64,000 bases of DNA from Mesorhizobium huakuii (lineage in GTDB: Bacteria; Pseudomonadota; Alphaproteobacteria; Rhizobiales; Rhizobiaceae), in assembly GCF_014189455.1 (NCBI RefSeq), contig NZ_CP050296.1, positions 2,104,001 through 2,168,000 on the forward strand. The letters are read 5' to 3'. This document shows, piece by piece, positions 28,133-37,178 of the stretch. The translations under genes and the position numbers were made by a program. Every line of letters begins with the position of its first letter. The stretch's first letter is position 1. The notes beneath the pieces are model-generated. The model saw nothing but the letters and a program-made list of their open reading frames with translations, was not told the origin of the DNA and ran no database searches.

Positions 28133-29673
28133 TCCTGGGCCGCTCCCGTCGCAAGTTCCATGATCGCTTCCTGACGAAGCGGCTCGCCCCCGGATGCCGT
28201 CACCTCGCCCGCGATAGTGCCATCGCGCATCACCAGCACGCGGTCGGCGACGCCGATCACCTCGGGCAATTCGGAGGAGATCATCAGGATGGCGATGCCA
28301 CTGTTGGCGAGATTGTCGATCAGCCGATAGATTTCCGACTTGGCGCCGACATCGACGCCACGGGTCGGTTCGTCGAGGATGACGACCTTCGGCTCGGTCT
28401 CCAGCAGCCGGGCGAGCAGCACCTTCTGCTGGTTGCCGCCCGACAGCGAGCCGGCATTGACCTGCGCCGAGCGGGTGCGGATCGACAGATCCGCAATGGC
28501 TTTTGCCGCGCGCCTGTCGGCCGCGCCGAAATCGCGGAACCCGCCGGCCCGCGCGTCCCTGGCCAGCACGCCCATGCTGATGTTGTCGGAAATCGACATA
28601 TCGAGGAACAGGCCGAGCTCCTTGCGGTCCTCGGTCAGGTAGGCGATGCCGGCATCGAGCGCCTCGCGCGGCGGGCCGATGGAGATCGGTCTGCCATCGA
28701 GTTCCAGCGTCCCGGCGCTGCGCCTGTCGGCGCCGAAGATCAGCCGGGCAAGCTCGGTGCGGCCGGAGCCGACGAGACCCGCGAGAGCCAGCACCTCGCC
28801 CTTGTGGAGGTCGAACGAGCAGTTCTTCAGCAGGCGCCCGTCGGACATGCCGCGTACCGAAAGCGCGACGGCGCGCTTCGCGTCCGGCGGGCGATGATCC
28901 TTCTTGTAGAAGGCGGAGAGATCGCGGCCGACCATCATCGACACCAGCCGCGAGGCGTTGAGGTCGGCGCGCTCGAGCGTGCCGACATAGCCGCTGTCGC
29001 GCAGCACGCTGACGCGGTCGGCGAGCTGGTAGACCTCTTCCATGCGATGGCTGATGTAGATGATGGCGATGCCTTGCGCCTTCAGCGTCGCGATCACTTC
29101 GAACAGGCTGTCGGTCTCGCGCGATGTCAGCGATGTCGTCGGCTCGTCCATGACGATGATGCGCGCATTGGTCGACAGCGCGCGCGCAATCTCGACCAGC
29201 TGGCGCTCGCCAAGCGACAGGCTTGAGACCAGCGCACGCGCCGAAAAGGAGACACCGAGCCGCGCGATGATTTCGTTCGCGCGCCGGCTGCACTGGTCGC
29301 GGTCGACGATGCCGAAGCGCCGCGGCTCGTTGCCGAGGAAGATGTTCTGCGCCACCGTCAGATTGGGCGCCAGCGACAGCTCCTGATAGATCACAGCGAT
29401 GCCCGCTGCCCGTGCCTTGATCGGATCGCCGGTCGCGGCGGGCACGCCATCGATCAGGATCTCGCCGCCGGCGTCCGGCCGATAGGCGCCCGACAGCACC
29501 TTCATCAGCGTCGACTTGCCGGCGCCGTTCTCGCCCATCAGTGCGTGCAGCTCGCCGGCATGAACGGTGAGCGAAACATCCTGCAAGGCGCGGATCGCAC
29601 CGAAGGTCTTGGAGATGTGGCGCATCTCCAGCACCGGATGGCTGCTCGCCTGCTTCTGCGCGGTCGCGCTCAT
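28129..29673 (-). CDS. Sugar ABC transporter ATP-binding protein (RbsA-like, two NBDs)
   Basis: A 514-aa protein with two nucleotide-binding domains. The first has Walker [10 protein letters not shown] (about residues 39-47), signature [15 protein letters not shown] and Walker [12 protein letters not shown]. The second has a degenerate Walker A ([10 protein letters not shown]), signature [15 protein letters not shown] and Walker [13 protein letters not shown], as usual for the RbsA/MglA group. Four-base ATGA overlaps on both sides link it to the kinase and permease genes. Confidence 0.95.
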   Translation of the reverse strand: MSATAQKQASSHPVLEMRHISKTFGAIRALQDVSLTVHAGELHALMGENGAGKSTLMKVLSGAYRPDAGGEILIDGVPAATGDPIKARAAGIAVIYQELSLAPNLTVAQNIFLGNEPRRFGIVDRDQCSRRANEIIARLGVSFSARALVSSLSLGERQLVEIARALSTNARIIVMDEPTTSLTSRETDSLFEVIATLKAQGIAIIYISHRMEEVYQLADRVSVLRDSGYVGTLERADLNASRLVSMMVGRDLSAFYKKDHRPPDAKRAVALSVRGMSDGRLLKNCSFDLHKGEVLALAGLVGSGRTELARLIFGADRRSAGTLELDGRPISIGPPREALDAGIAYLTEDRKELGLFLDMSISDNISMGVLARDARAGGFRDFGAADRRAAKAIADLSIRTRSAQVNAGSLSGGNQQKVLLARLLETEPKVVILDEPTRGVDVGAKSEIYRLIDNLANSGIAILMISSELPEVIGVADRVLVMRDGTIAGEVTASGGEPLRQEAIMELATGAAQE

Positions 29674-31049
29674 CGTGCACCACCTGCCGCCTTGACGGCG
29701 GCGCCGTGACCGGCAACGCGATCACGCCAAGTGTCGCGGTAGCCGGCAAGGCCACCGAAGCGCGTCGCATGCACCGGCTCCGGCACCTCGGCGGCGAAGT
29801 CGCGTCCGACGCTCTCGAACGCGAGCGCGGCCGCGCCCGTGGCGCTGCCTTCCAGCGTGGCGCCTTGCAGGAAGGCCTGGCCGGGACGCAGCTGCGCCAC
29901 GAGCCCGGCAAGCAGGCCGCCAGTGTTCAGCCCGCCATCGACAATGACGGTGTTCTGCGAATGGATCAGGTCGAGGCAGAGATCGACCATCAGCGCCACG
30001 TAAAGCAGCGCCACAGCGGCGCGTTCTCCGGCATCGGGCGTGCACCCGACCAGCCGGCCGGGACGGTCCGGCATCGGCCCGCCCGGCGCGAAGCTCGGCA
30101 GCGCCATGATGCCGGCGTCGATCGCTTGCTCGACCGCGCCATGCGGAATCGCGCCTTGCCAGCCGTCGCTGATGGCGGCGAATTCGCGCCCGCCCATGAA
30201 GCGGACAGTCGGCACCGGGCCGCCGTCGACATCGACATTGACCAGCATGTCGCGGTCACGATCGAGCACGTCCAGCGGGCAATCGGGATTGAGCACGACG
30301 ACCCAGGTGCCGGTCGACACCACTGTCAGCGGGCCAAGCTTCTGGCGGCGATAGGCATAGAGCGCCGCATTCGAGTCGTGGACGCCATTGTGGATGGCGA
30401 TCGGCGGCGAGCTGCTGCCGAGACGCCGCTCGCCAATGACCGCGCCGGCGCGTGCGAAGGCCGGCATCTGGCCGCGCCACCCCTCGGCGTCGACCAATGA
30501 GGAAAAGTCCCGTTTGCGCGGCGCCCACAAATGCGAATGGCAGCCGAGATAGGAGACTTCCGAGACGGGTCGGCCGCCGAGGCGCCAGCTCCAGTACTGG
30601 GGATAGCCGAGGATCGATTTCGCCGCCACGAACACATCGGGATCGACTTCCTGCAGCCACAACATGTGACGGCCATAGTTGAAGCCGAGCGGCAAGCGGG
30701 GCGAGAACGTCTCGGCAAAATCCGGAATGCGGCGATCGATCCGGGCAGCGGTCTCGGCCGGCGGTTCCTGCTCGTAGTCGAGGATCGGACGCGTCAGCGC
30801 CGTGTCGTCCACCAGGGCAAAGGTGCAGCCATGGCCCGACACCATCACCCCTTCGACGCCATGGTTTTCAACCGCATCGGTGACGGCACCGAGCGCCCAA
30901 TCATGCAGGCCGGCCTCGTCGAGCACGCTGAAGCCGTCTCGGCGCATCCATTTCGGCTGGGTCCGGCGCTCGTCAAGGATGCGTCCATCCTGGCCGAAGA
31001 CGAACAGCTTCGAATTGGTCTTGCCGAAATCGAGCACTGCCACTTTCAC
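29670..31049 (-). CDS. FGGY-family carbohydrate kinase (first kinase of the sugar region)
   Basis: A 459-aa sugar kinase. The N-terminal phosphate-1-type ATP motif is [18 protein letters not shown]; the central STGTWVVVL and later [18 protein letters not shown] belong to the FGGY fold. It resembles the fuculokinase/rhamnulokinase-like branch rather than glycerol kinase. It overlaps the regulator gene by four bases at its start and the ATPase gene by four at its end, so regulator, kinase and importer are co-transcribed. It would phosphorylate the imported sugar or its isomerised form. Confidence 0.9.
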   Translation of the reverse strand: MKVAVLDFGKTNSKLFVFGQDGRILDERRTQPKWMRRDGFSVLDEAGLHDWALGAVTDAVENHGVEGVMVSGHGCTFALVDDTALTRPILDYEQEPPAETAARIDRRIPDFAETFSPRLPLGFNYGRHMLWLQEVDPDVFVAAKSILGYPQYWSWRLGGRPVSEVSYLGCHSHLWAPRKRDFSSLVDAEGWRGQMPAFARAGAVIGERRLGSSSPPIAIHNGVHDSNAALYAYRRQKLGPLTVVSTGTWVVVLNPDCPLDVLDRDRDMLVNVDVDGGPVPTVRFMGGREFAAISDGWQGAIPHGAVEQAIDAGIMALPSFAPGGPMPDRPGRLVGCTPDAGERAAVALLYVALMVDLCLDLIHSQNTVIVDGGLNTGGLLAGLVAQLRPGQAFLQGATLEGSATGAAALAFESVGRDFAAEVPEPVHATRFGGLAGYRDTWRDRVAGHGAAVKAAGGAR

Positions 31050-31828
31050 GCGATCGCTCCCGAGGTGGAGGCAATCCGCACCATGACACCGGCATCTTCC
31101 AGCATGCGCGCATCGGCATCCGAAAGGCCGTCATCGGTGATCAGCGTGCCGATGCGCGACAGCGGCAGCGCGACATTGCGCGCGTGGATCGACAGTTTGC
31201 GGCTATCGGCCAGCACCACCATCTGGTCGGCGCAGAGGCTGAGCTCGACGATGGAGCGCACCAGCAGCGGGTGCGATTCCAACACGCCTTCCTGGTTGAG
31301 GCCCTGCGCGCCGAGGAAAAATTTCGAGGCATAGAAGGGCGTTGCCTGGGTCGGCGAGTGGATGATGCCGGGTTCGCGATGCAGGTCGCCGCCGGCGACC
31401 GTCAGGCTGCAATGGCCATGGTCGCTGAGATAGGCCGCGAGCGGCATCGAATTGGTGTAGAGGCGGATGTTGCGGTCGGCGAGCTTGACGCCGAGATGGA
31501 AGCAGGTCGAGCCGCCATGGACGATGACCGCGTCGCCGTCGCGCACCATGGTCGCCGCGATGGCGGCGATCTGCCGCTTGGCCTCGACGGCGAGGTCACG
31601 GTTCTCGTCATAGGGCCGGGCATAGGCGATGCCCGCCTGTGAAGCGCCGTCGAGCGCCGAGATGCCGCCATAGACCTTGCGCGCCTCACCGGCCTCGTCG
31701 ATCCGGTCGATGTCGCGCCGGACCGTTGCCGCCGAAACACCCAGCCGCTCCTGCAGTTCGCGTACCGAGGCGAACGGGCGGTCCCGCAGCAGTTCGACGA
31801 TCTGACGCTGGCGGCCGGAATCGCTCAA
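31046..31828 (-). CDS. DeoR-family transcriptional regulator
   Basis: About 260 aa. N-terminal winged HTH (RQRQIVELLRDRPFASVREL, RLGVSAATVRRDIDRI) followed by the DeoRC sugar-phosphate sensor domain (GDAVIVHGGSTCFHLG). The TTG at 31828 is chosen: GGGAGG sits six bases before it and the length then matches DeoR proteins; ATGs at 31849 and 31921 lack a good site. It heads the leftward sugar operon and likely represses both this and the divergent operon until its sugar-phosphate effector appears. Confidence 0.88.
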   Translation of the reverse strand: MSDSGRQRQIVELLRDRPFASVRELQERLGVSAATVRRDIDRIDEAGEARKVYGGISALDGASQAGIAYARPYDENRDLAVEAKRQIAAIAATMVRDGDAVIVHGGSTCFHLGVKLADRNIRLYTNSMPLAAYLSDHGHCSLTVAGGDLHREPGIIHSPTQATPFYASKFFLGAQGLNQEGVLESHPLLVRSIVELSLCADQMVVLADSRKLSIHARNVALPLSRIGTLITDDGLSDADARMLEDAGVMVRIASTSGAIA

Positions 31829-31869
31829 CTCTTTCCTCCCGAGTGCCATTTTCCACGGCAGTTGGTGCA

Positions 31870-31934
31870 ACTTACTCAACATTAGTCGGATTGCAAGCCA
31901 GTTTTGATGATAGTAGATCACTGTTGACGTAAGT
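31870..31934. promoter_or_regulatory. Inverted pair of candidate regulator operators
   Basis: ACTTACTCAACA at 31870-31881 faces TGTTGACGTAAGT at 31922-31934, whose reverse complement is ACTTACGTCAACA. The two half-sites agree in all but one inserted base and are about 52 bp centre to centre, near five helical turns. They lie between the divergent DeoR-headed and aldolase-headed operons. Binding by the DeoR protein is inferred from position. Confidence 0.55.
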
Positions 31935-32010
31935 CGCTCGTATCTGCGATATCAGCGCCAACAGCGGCCCGGGCGACGGGATTTCGCGCAAGCGTTGAGG
32001 GAAAGGCGCC

Positions 32011-33054
32011 ATGGCAACCCAAGCTGATGCGCAGGAACTGGCGGCCTTGCGGGCGCTTTCTGCCAGCATCGGGCTCAACCCGCTTATGACCCAGGCGGCG
32101 GGCGGCAACACCTCGCTCAAGGCCGGCGACACGCTGTGGATCAAGGCCTCCGGCACCTGGTTGAAGGATGCGCTAAGCGACGACATCATGGTGCCGGTGG
32201 CGATGGCGCCGCTGCTCGAGGCGGTCGAAGAACGCGATCCGGCCGCCGACAAGCCGCAGGCCTTTGCCATCGATGAACTCAATCCGCGCGGCCTGCGCCC
32301 GTCGATCGAAACCACGGTGCATGCCTTGATGCCGCAACGGGTGGTGCTGCATGTCCACTGCGTCGACACGATTTCGCTTGCCGTGCAGGCCGATGGGGAG
32401 GCCGAGGTCACCAGGCGGCTCGCCGGCATCGAATGGGCCTATGTGCCCTACTTCCGGCCGGGCCTGCCGCTTGCCCGCGGCATTGCCGAGAAACTGCGGC
32501 CTGGTGTCGACGTGCTGATCCTCGGCAATCACGGACTGGTCGTCGCCGCCGAAACCGTCGCCGAGGCGGAGCGGCTGCTCCACCGCGTCCGCTCGCTGCT
32601 GGCACGGCCGGCGCGTGCGACTGCAGCGCCCGACATCGCGGCCCTGACGGCGCTTGCCAGCGACAGCGTCTATCGATTGCCGGCGGATGCCGAAGCGCAT
32701 GCGGTCGCGCTCGATGCGGAAAGCCGCCGCATGGCCGAGGCCGGCAGCCTTTATCCGGACCATGTCATCTTCCTCGGCCAGGGTTCGGTGGTGGCCAAGC
32801 CGGGCGAGAACGCGGCCAGCGTCACCGCGCGGCTCGGCGCACTGCCTGTGGCGATCCTGTTTCCGGGCGCCGGCGTGCTGATGCGCGGCGACGCCAGCGC
32901 CGGAGCCGATGCCATGCAACGCTGCCTCGGCGACGTGACAGCACGCGTCGATGTCGCGGCACGATTGAACTATCTCACCGCCGCCGAGAACGACGAACTG
33001 GTCAATTGGGACGCCGAGCAGTATCGCCAGAAGCTCAATGCCGCCGGCGGCTAG
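32011..33054 (+). CDS. Class II aldolase/adducin family protein
   Basis: A 347-aa protein with the zinc class II aldolase fold: the phosphate-binding start TQAAGGNTSLKAGDTLWIKASGTW is split here as TQAAGGNTSLK and WIKASGTW, the zinc histidines are in VLHVHCVDTI and GNHGLVV. Length is greater than FucA/AraD (about 215 aa) and nearer the N-terminal part of RhaD-type bifunctional aldolases. It probably cleaves a ketose 1-phosphate to DHAP and an aldehyde. It is the first gene of the rightward operon, 15 bp before the second kinase. Confidence 0.87.
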   Translation: MATQADAQELAALRALSASIGLNPLMTQAAGGNTSLKAGDTLWIKASGTWLKDALSDDIMVPVAMAPLLEAVEERDPAADKPQAFAIDELNPRGLRPSIETTVHALMPQRVVLHVHCVDTISLAVQADGEAEVTRRLAGIEWAYVPYFRPGLPLARGIAEKLRPGVDVLILGNHGLVVAAETVAEAERLLHRVRSLLARPARATAAPDIAALTALASDSVYRLPADAEAHAVALDAESRRMAEAGSLYPDHVIFLGQGSVVAKPGENAASVTARLGALPVAILFPGAGVLMRGDASAGADAMQRCLGDVTARVDVAARLNYLTAAENDELVNWDAEQYRQKLNAAGG

Positions 33055-33069
33055 CAAAGGATTGAAGAC

Positions 33070-34344
33070 ATGATGCCCCTTGTCATCGGCATCGACATTG
33101 GCACGTCGGGCGCGCGCGCCGTCGCCATGCGCCCGGATTTTTCCATTGCCGGCCAGTCCGCTGTCCGGCTCGACAGATTTGGCCAAAATCCCCGAGACCC
33201 CTCGGCATGGTGGCAAGCCGTGCAGACGGCTCTGACGGAGCTGCTTTCGGGCATCGACCGTGCCGAGGTCCGCGCCATCGCCATCGACGGCACGTCAGGC
33301 ACGCTGCTGCCGGTCGACGCCGCCGGGCGGCCGCTGGCCGAACCGTTGATGTACAACGACAAGGTCGACGACGCCGACATCCTGGCCGCCGTCGCCCGCG
33401 AGGCGCCTGAGGCAAGTGCCGCGCACGGCGCGACTTCAGGCCTCGCCAAGGCCCTGCGGTTCCAGCATCTGCCCGGCATCGCAGCCGTGCTGCACCAGGC
33501 AGACTGGATCGCCGGCAATCTGTCCGGCCGCTTCGATGTCAGCGACGAGAACAATGCGCTGAAGACAGGTTATGACGTCGAGGCGCGCCGCTGGCCGGAC
33601 TGGATCGCGGCGACCGGCATGCGCATGGATTTGCTGCCGCGAGTCGTCGAACCAAGCGATGTCACCGGCACGCTCACTGCCGCTGCCGCGCAGCTTTTCG
33701 GTCTGCCGCGCGATGTGGTCGTGGTCGCCGGCACCACGGATGGCTGCGCCTCGTTCCTGGCGACGGGCGCCACGGCCGCCGGCGAAGGCGTCACGGCACT
33801 GGGATCTTCGCTCACCATCAAGATCCTCTCCGACCGGCCGATCTCGGCACCGCGCTTCGGCATCTACAGCCATCGCCTCGGCGACACCTGGCTGGCGGGT
33901 GGCGCGTCGAATTCCGGTGGCAAGGTGCTGGCGCAGCATTTTTCACTGGCGCGGATCATCGAGCTGAGTACCGCGATCGACCCCACGACAGAAACCGGCC
34001 TCGACTACTATCCGCTCGGCATGGCCGGTGAGCGCTTCCCCATCGCCGATCCGGCCCTGCCGCCGCGCCTTACCCCCAGGCCGGATAACGACGCCGACTA
34101 TCTCAAGGCGATGTTCGAGGGCATGGCCGCGATCGAAGCGCTCGGCTACCGCAGGCTGGCCGAACTCGGCGCGCCGGCGCTGACATCGGTCAGGAGTGTC
34201 GGCGGCGGCGCGGCAAATGCGGCCTGGACGGCGATCCGGCAACGCAAGCTCGGCGTCGATTTTCTGCCCACGCTTTCCGACGAGGCGGCCGCCGGCACGG
34301 CGCGGCTGGCGCTGAAGGGTGCAAGCAAGGCGGGACTGCTATGA
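33070..34344 (+). CDS. FGGY-family carbohydrate kinase (second kinase of the sugar region)
   Basis: A 424-aa kinase starting VIGIDIGTSGARAVAM, with AIDGTSGTLLPVD, the second phosphate loop LGSSLTIKI and the C-terminal SVGGGAANAAWTAIRQRKL. It resembles the ribulokinase-like/D-ribulokinase branch and differs from the kinase at 29670-31049. Having two different FGGY kinases under one divergent control region is unusual; one may act on the free sugar and the other on an intermediate. Its stop overlaps the next gene's ATG (ATGA). Confidence 0.9.
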   Translation: MMPLVIGIDIGTSGARAVAMRPDFSIAGQSAVRLDRFGQNPRDPSAWWQAVQTALTELLSGIDRAEVRAIAIDGTSGTLLPVDAAGRPLAEPLMYNDKVDDADILAAVAREAPEASAAHGATSGLAKALRFQHLPGIAAVLHQADWIAGNLSGRFDVSDENNALKTGYDVEARRWPDWIAATGMRMDLLPRVVEPSDVTGTLTAAAAQLFGLPRDVVVVAGTTDGCASFLATGATAAGEGVTALGSSLTIKILSDRPISAPRFGIYSHRLGDTWLAGGASNSGGKVLAQHFSLARIIELSTAIDPTTETGLDYYPLGMAGERFPIADPALPPRLTPRPDNDADYLKAMFEGMAAIEALGYRRLAELGAPALTSVRSVGGGAANAAWTAIRQRKLGVDFLPTLSDEAAAGTARLALKGASKAGLL

Positions 34345-35192
34345 GCGCGAAAACAATCGAACGCCTCGACGGCATCGGACCGCTGGCTGAGCGCTACCAA
34401 ATCTTCCTGCTCGACCAGTTCGGCGTACTGCATGACGGCCAGGCTCCTTATCCCGGCGCGGTGGAGGCGTTGTCGGAACTGAAGCGCGCCGGCAAGACGG
34501 TGGTGCTGATCTCCAATTCCGGCAAGCGCGCCAGACCCAATGAGGACCGACTGCTGAAGCTCGGCTTCGCCGCCGGAAGCTGGGACCATTTTGTCTCCTC
34601 CGGCGAGGTGGCGTGGCGGTCCTTCAATGACATGGCGGCATCGGGAAAGCTGCGTCCGGGGACGAAATGCCTGCTGATCAGCCGCGACAACGACCGCACG
34701 GCGATCGAAGGCCTGCCCTTCGTGCTGACCGAGGCCGGTGAAGACGCCGAGCTGGTGCTGATCTCGGCCAGCGAGGGCGACCGCCATGACCTCGACCATT
34801 ATCGCGAACTACTTGCCCGGGCAGCGGCGCGGCAGGTACCGTGCTTCTGCACCAATCCCGACAGGATCATGCTGACGGCGGTCGGACCGCGCTTCGGCGC
34901 CGGCGAGATCGCCGATCTCTACGAAAGCCTGGGCGGCAGTGTCACCCGCATCGGCAAGCCCTATCCGGCGATTTTCGATGCCGCCCTGGCGTTGGCCGGC
35001 GAGCCTGAGCGTGGCAGCGTGGTCTGCGTCGGCGACAGCGTCGAGCATGACATAGCGGGCGGCAACGGCGCCGGCGTCGCCACGGCGCTGGTGCTCGGCG
35101 GAATATTGGCGGACACACCGGATCTCGCCGCCGTTTTCGACGAGCAGCAGGCCTGGCCCGATTACATCACGGGATCCTTCAGCTTGCGCTGA
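34341..35192 (+). CDS. HAD-superfamily hydrolase, class IIA (TIGR01459-like)
   Basis: A 283-aa protein of the NagD/PGP-type HAD class. Motif I FLLDQFGVLHDG has DQ in place of the usual DxD (asp followed by phe-gly), motif II VLISNSGK, and the C-terminal motif CVGDSVEHDIAGG. The altered motif I is typical of this subfamily and leaves phosphatase activity uncertain. It is coupled to the kinase gene by a four-base overlap and may dephosphorylate or bind a sugar phosphate. Its end overlaps the convergent SorC regulator gene by 14 bp. Confidence 0.85.
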   Translation: MSAKTIERLDGIGPLAERYQIFLLDQFGVLHDGQAPYPGAVEALSELKRAGKTVVLISNSGKRARPNEDRLLKLGFAAGSWDHFVSSGEVAWRSFNDMAASGKLRPGTKCLLISRDNDRTAIEGLPFVLTEAGEDAELVLISASEGDRHDLDHYRELLARAAARQVPCFCTNPDRIMLTAVGPRFGAGEIADLYESLGGSVTRIGKPYPAIFDAALALAGEPERGSVVCVGDSVEHDIAGGNGAGVATALVLGGILADTPDLAAVFDEQQAWPDYITGSFSLR

Positions 35193-36204
35193 CCGCCTCG
35201 AGCATACGCCTTGCGCTTTCCTCATCGGTGATCAGGATCGTCGGCGCGATCAGGTTCATGGCGCCGAGCAGCGCCTCGGTCTTCTCCTCGCCGCCGGAGG
35301 TGAGGATGCGGATTGGCGCCGCGCGCAGACGGTCGACCTCCACCGACATCACATGGCTGTTGACGGGATGATCGACCAGATCGCCATTGCGGTCGAAGAA
35401 ATGGAACAGAAGGTCGCCGACGGCACCACGCTCGAGCAGGGCCTCCCGGTCCGCTTCCCTGAGAAAGCCGCCGCGCGAGAAGGTGGTGGCCGAAGCAATG
35501 CCACCGACGCTCAGCAGAACGGCATCGAGCACGTTGGCCATCTCAAAAACCTCCTGCAGGCCGCAGCGCTCGACCAGCGCGATCTTCGTCTCGACGCTGT
35601 CGACGACGGCCGGCGTCGGGATCAGATAGCCGTCGCCCTGGAATATCTGGGCGAAGCGCCAGGCGAACTCGGCCGGGTTGTAGCGCCGCACGACGCCGAC
35701 ACCGCCCAGCAGCGAGATGACCTTGAAGTCCGTGAGCGATTTGGCGCTGATGAAGGGCAGGCTGGAGAACAGCGTCCGGCCCCAGCCGACGCCGACACGC
35801 ATGCCTGACTTCATCGTGTCGGACAGGAAAGCCCCGGTCTTGGCGCTGATCGCCGGGATCGGATCGGCATTGGGCGCCGTGAGCGGCGCCACCAGTGCCT
35901 GCTGCAGGCCGAACGTCCGTTCCAAGGCGCGCTCCAGCCGTACAATCTCCGACAATTCGCTCTCGATGGTGATCTTCACCTCGTTGCGCGCCCGCGCCTC
36001 GGCCAGCATGCGCACGATGGTGACGCGACCGACGCCGAGCACATCGGCGATCTCGTTCTGTGTCATCTGCTCGACGAAATACATCCAGGCGGCCCGGATC
36101 CTGAGGCGGTCCGTCCGGCTTTCACTAGCGACCTGTTCGGTCGTTTCGGCTCCCGCCCACCCCTCTTCGGCACGCCCCTCTCCGGTTTGTCGTCGCCTGG
36201 CCAA
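35179..36204 (-). CDS. SorC/DeoR-type sugar-binding transcriptional regulator
   Basis: A 341-aa regulator. The HTH is at about residues 48-70 (MTQNEIADVLGVGRVTIVRML); the rest is the sugar-binding domain PF04198 (VGVGWGRTLFSSLPF, SVGGIASATTFSRGG, MNLIAPTILITDE). EryD and SorC are relatives. The start is TTG at 36204, with GGGGGAGGG five bases before it; an overlapping ATG in another frame is not credible. It could regulate the neighbouring sugar genes or the phosphotransferase system genes to the right. An inverted repeat (36271-36294) lies just upstream. Confidence 0.88.
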   Translation of the reverse strand: MARRRQTGEGRAEEGWAGAETTEQVASESRTDRLRIRAAWMYFVEQMTQNEIADVLGVGRVTIVRMLAEARARNEVKITIESELSEIVRLERALERTFGLQQALVAPLTAPNADPIPAISAKTGAFLSDTMKSGMRVGVGWGRTLFSSLPFISAKSLTDFKVISLLGGVGVVRRYNPAEFAWRFAQIFQGDGYLIPTPAVVDSVETKIALVERCGLQEVFEMANVLDAVLLSVGGIASATTFSRGGFLREADREALLERGAVGDLLFHFFDRNGDLVDHPVNSHVMSVEVDRLRAAPIRILTSGGEEKTEALLGAMNLIAPTILITDEESARRMLEAVSAS

Positions 36205-36270
36205 ATCATCCCTCCCCCGCGGCGACGGACGAGCGCGCCGTCGCCGATTCTGCGTGCTGGCCTAGTATCG

Positions 36271-36294
36271 CCTATTGATCTACCAATCGATAGG
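36271..36294. promoter_or_regulatory. Inverted repeat upstream of the SorC regulator
   Basis: CCTATTGAT and ATCGATAGG are imperfect inverted arms (one mismatch) around a six-base centre. The site is 67 bp from the regulator start and 68 bp from the divergent gene at 36362, a suitable place for an autoregulatory operator. Recognition by the SorC protein is inferred. Confidence 0.45.
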
Positions 36295-36361
36295 AACAAT
36301 GTAGAGTTGGTGGCCGGCCCCCTGCTGGCCGCCCTCCATGGCACTTTCGAGGCGATCCGCG

Positions 36362-37159
36362 ATGCTCCGACAAATCTCCGAAGACGTCCGCGTCAATCTG
36401 AAGGACCGGTTGCGGGAAGTCCGCGACATCATCCGCCAGAGCCGCCATGACGGCAGCGGCGACGCCAGCGTCCTGCGCGAAGCGACCAGCCATCTGCCGC
36501 CATTTCCGGGCAAGGGCATCGAGGGCCTGCTCAGCCATGCCGCGAGCGCCGTCGACGAAGCGTTGTCGATCGCCGAATCCTTCGTCCCGCATGAGCGCCC
36601 GATCAAGGTGGACGGCACGACCGTGAAAGGCCTCGGCACCTATTTCCCGGCCGGAAACGAAGACCAGCAGTTGAGCGCCGAGCGCCTGTTCCGGCGCGAC
36701 ATGTACTATCTGACCAAGGCGGTGCTGGCCGGGCTGAAGATCGACAATGCCCGCATCCACGAAGCCGATTTCGCCGCCGCGCATGCCACGATGCGCAAGC
36801 GCCATGGCGATCTGCTGGCTGCCCTGGCCATGCCCGGAGCTGCCGGACTGCAGGCAATCGCGGCCACCTGCGCGGCGCTGCTGGTCGAGTTGCTCAACCA
36901 GCGACCGGTGCGCTTTGCCGAAGCCGCGCCGGAAACGGCAGGCGAACGGGCGCCCGACATAAGCTGCCTGGCGCCGGTCGTTCTGGCCTGCGGCCTGGCG
37001 ACAACCGGCCGCGACGGCGCGCCGGAGCCGGACATGCTGGAGATCGCCATCCTGGCCGCCGATATCCGTCACGACCGCATTGTGCAGGCCTGCGCCAAGG
37101 CAAGCCCGGTCGAGGAACTGACGCCGGTCTTTGCCACCTTGCTTGCGCATTTGCCGTAG
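36362..37159 (+). CDS. Protein of unknown function between SorC regulator and PTS genes
   Basis: A 265-aa, mostly alpha-helical, probably cytosolic protein with no motif I recognise. Notable segments: KDRLREVRDIIRQSR, GLGTYFPAGNEDQQLSAERL and IRHDRIVQACAKASPVEEL. ATG 36362 is preferred because CGAGG lies nine bases before it; ATG 36338 has none. It is divergent from the SorC regulator and converges with the HPr-Enzyme I gene (19 bp apart). A link to sugar uptake is suggested only by position. Confidence 0.65.
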   Translation: MLRQISEDVRVNLKDRLREVRDIIRQSRHDGSGDASVLREATSHLPPFPGKGIEGLLSHAASAVDEALSIAESFVPHERPIKVDGTTVKGLGTYFPAGNEDQQLSAERLFRRDMYYLTKAVLAGLKIDNARIHEADFAAAHATMRKRHGDLLAALAMPGAAGLQAIAATCAALLVELLNQRPVRFAEAAPETAGERAPDISCLAPVVLACGLATTGRDGAPEPDMLEIAILAADIRHDRIVQACAKASPVEELTPVFATLLAHLP

Positions 37160-37178
37160 CTCCGGCAGCTGTCGGGGA

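Noticed and set aside
27140..29911. A 923-codon open frame that could be a giant fusion with the permease at its end
   Set aside because: The upstream two thirds is the ATPase gene in a wrong frame; the permease has its own ATG at 28132 in an ATGA overlap.
30531..31334. Rightward open frame across the first FGGY kinase and DeoR genes
   Set aside because: Both opposite-strand genes have clear family motifs through this stretch.
36063..36344. Small ATG-started frame overlapping the SorC regulator start
   Set aside because: It is antisense to nothing useful and overlaps the regulator's binding site and codons; the TTG start of the regulator has better spacing.
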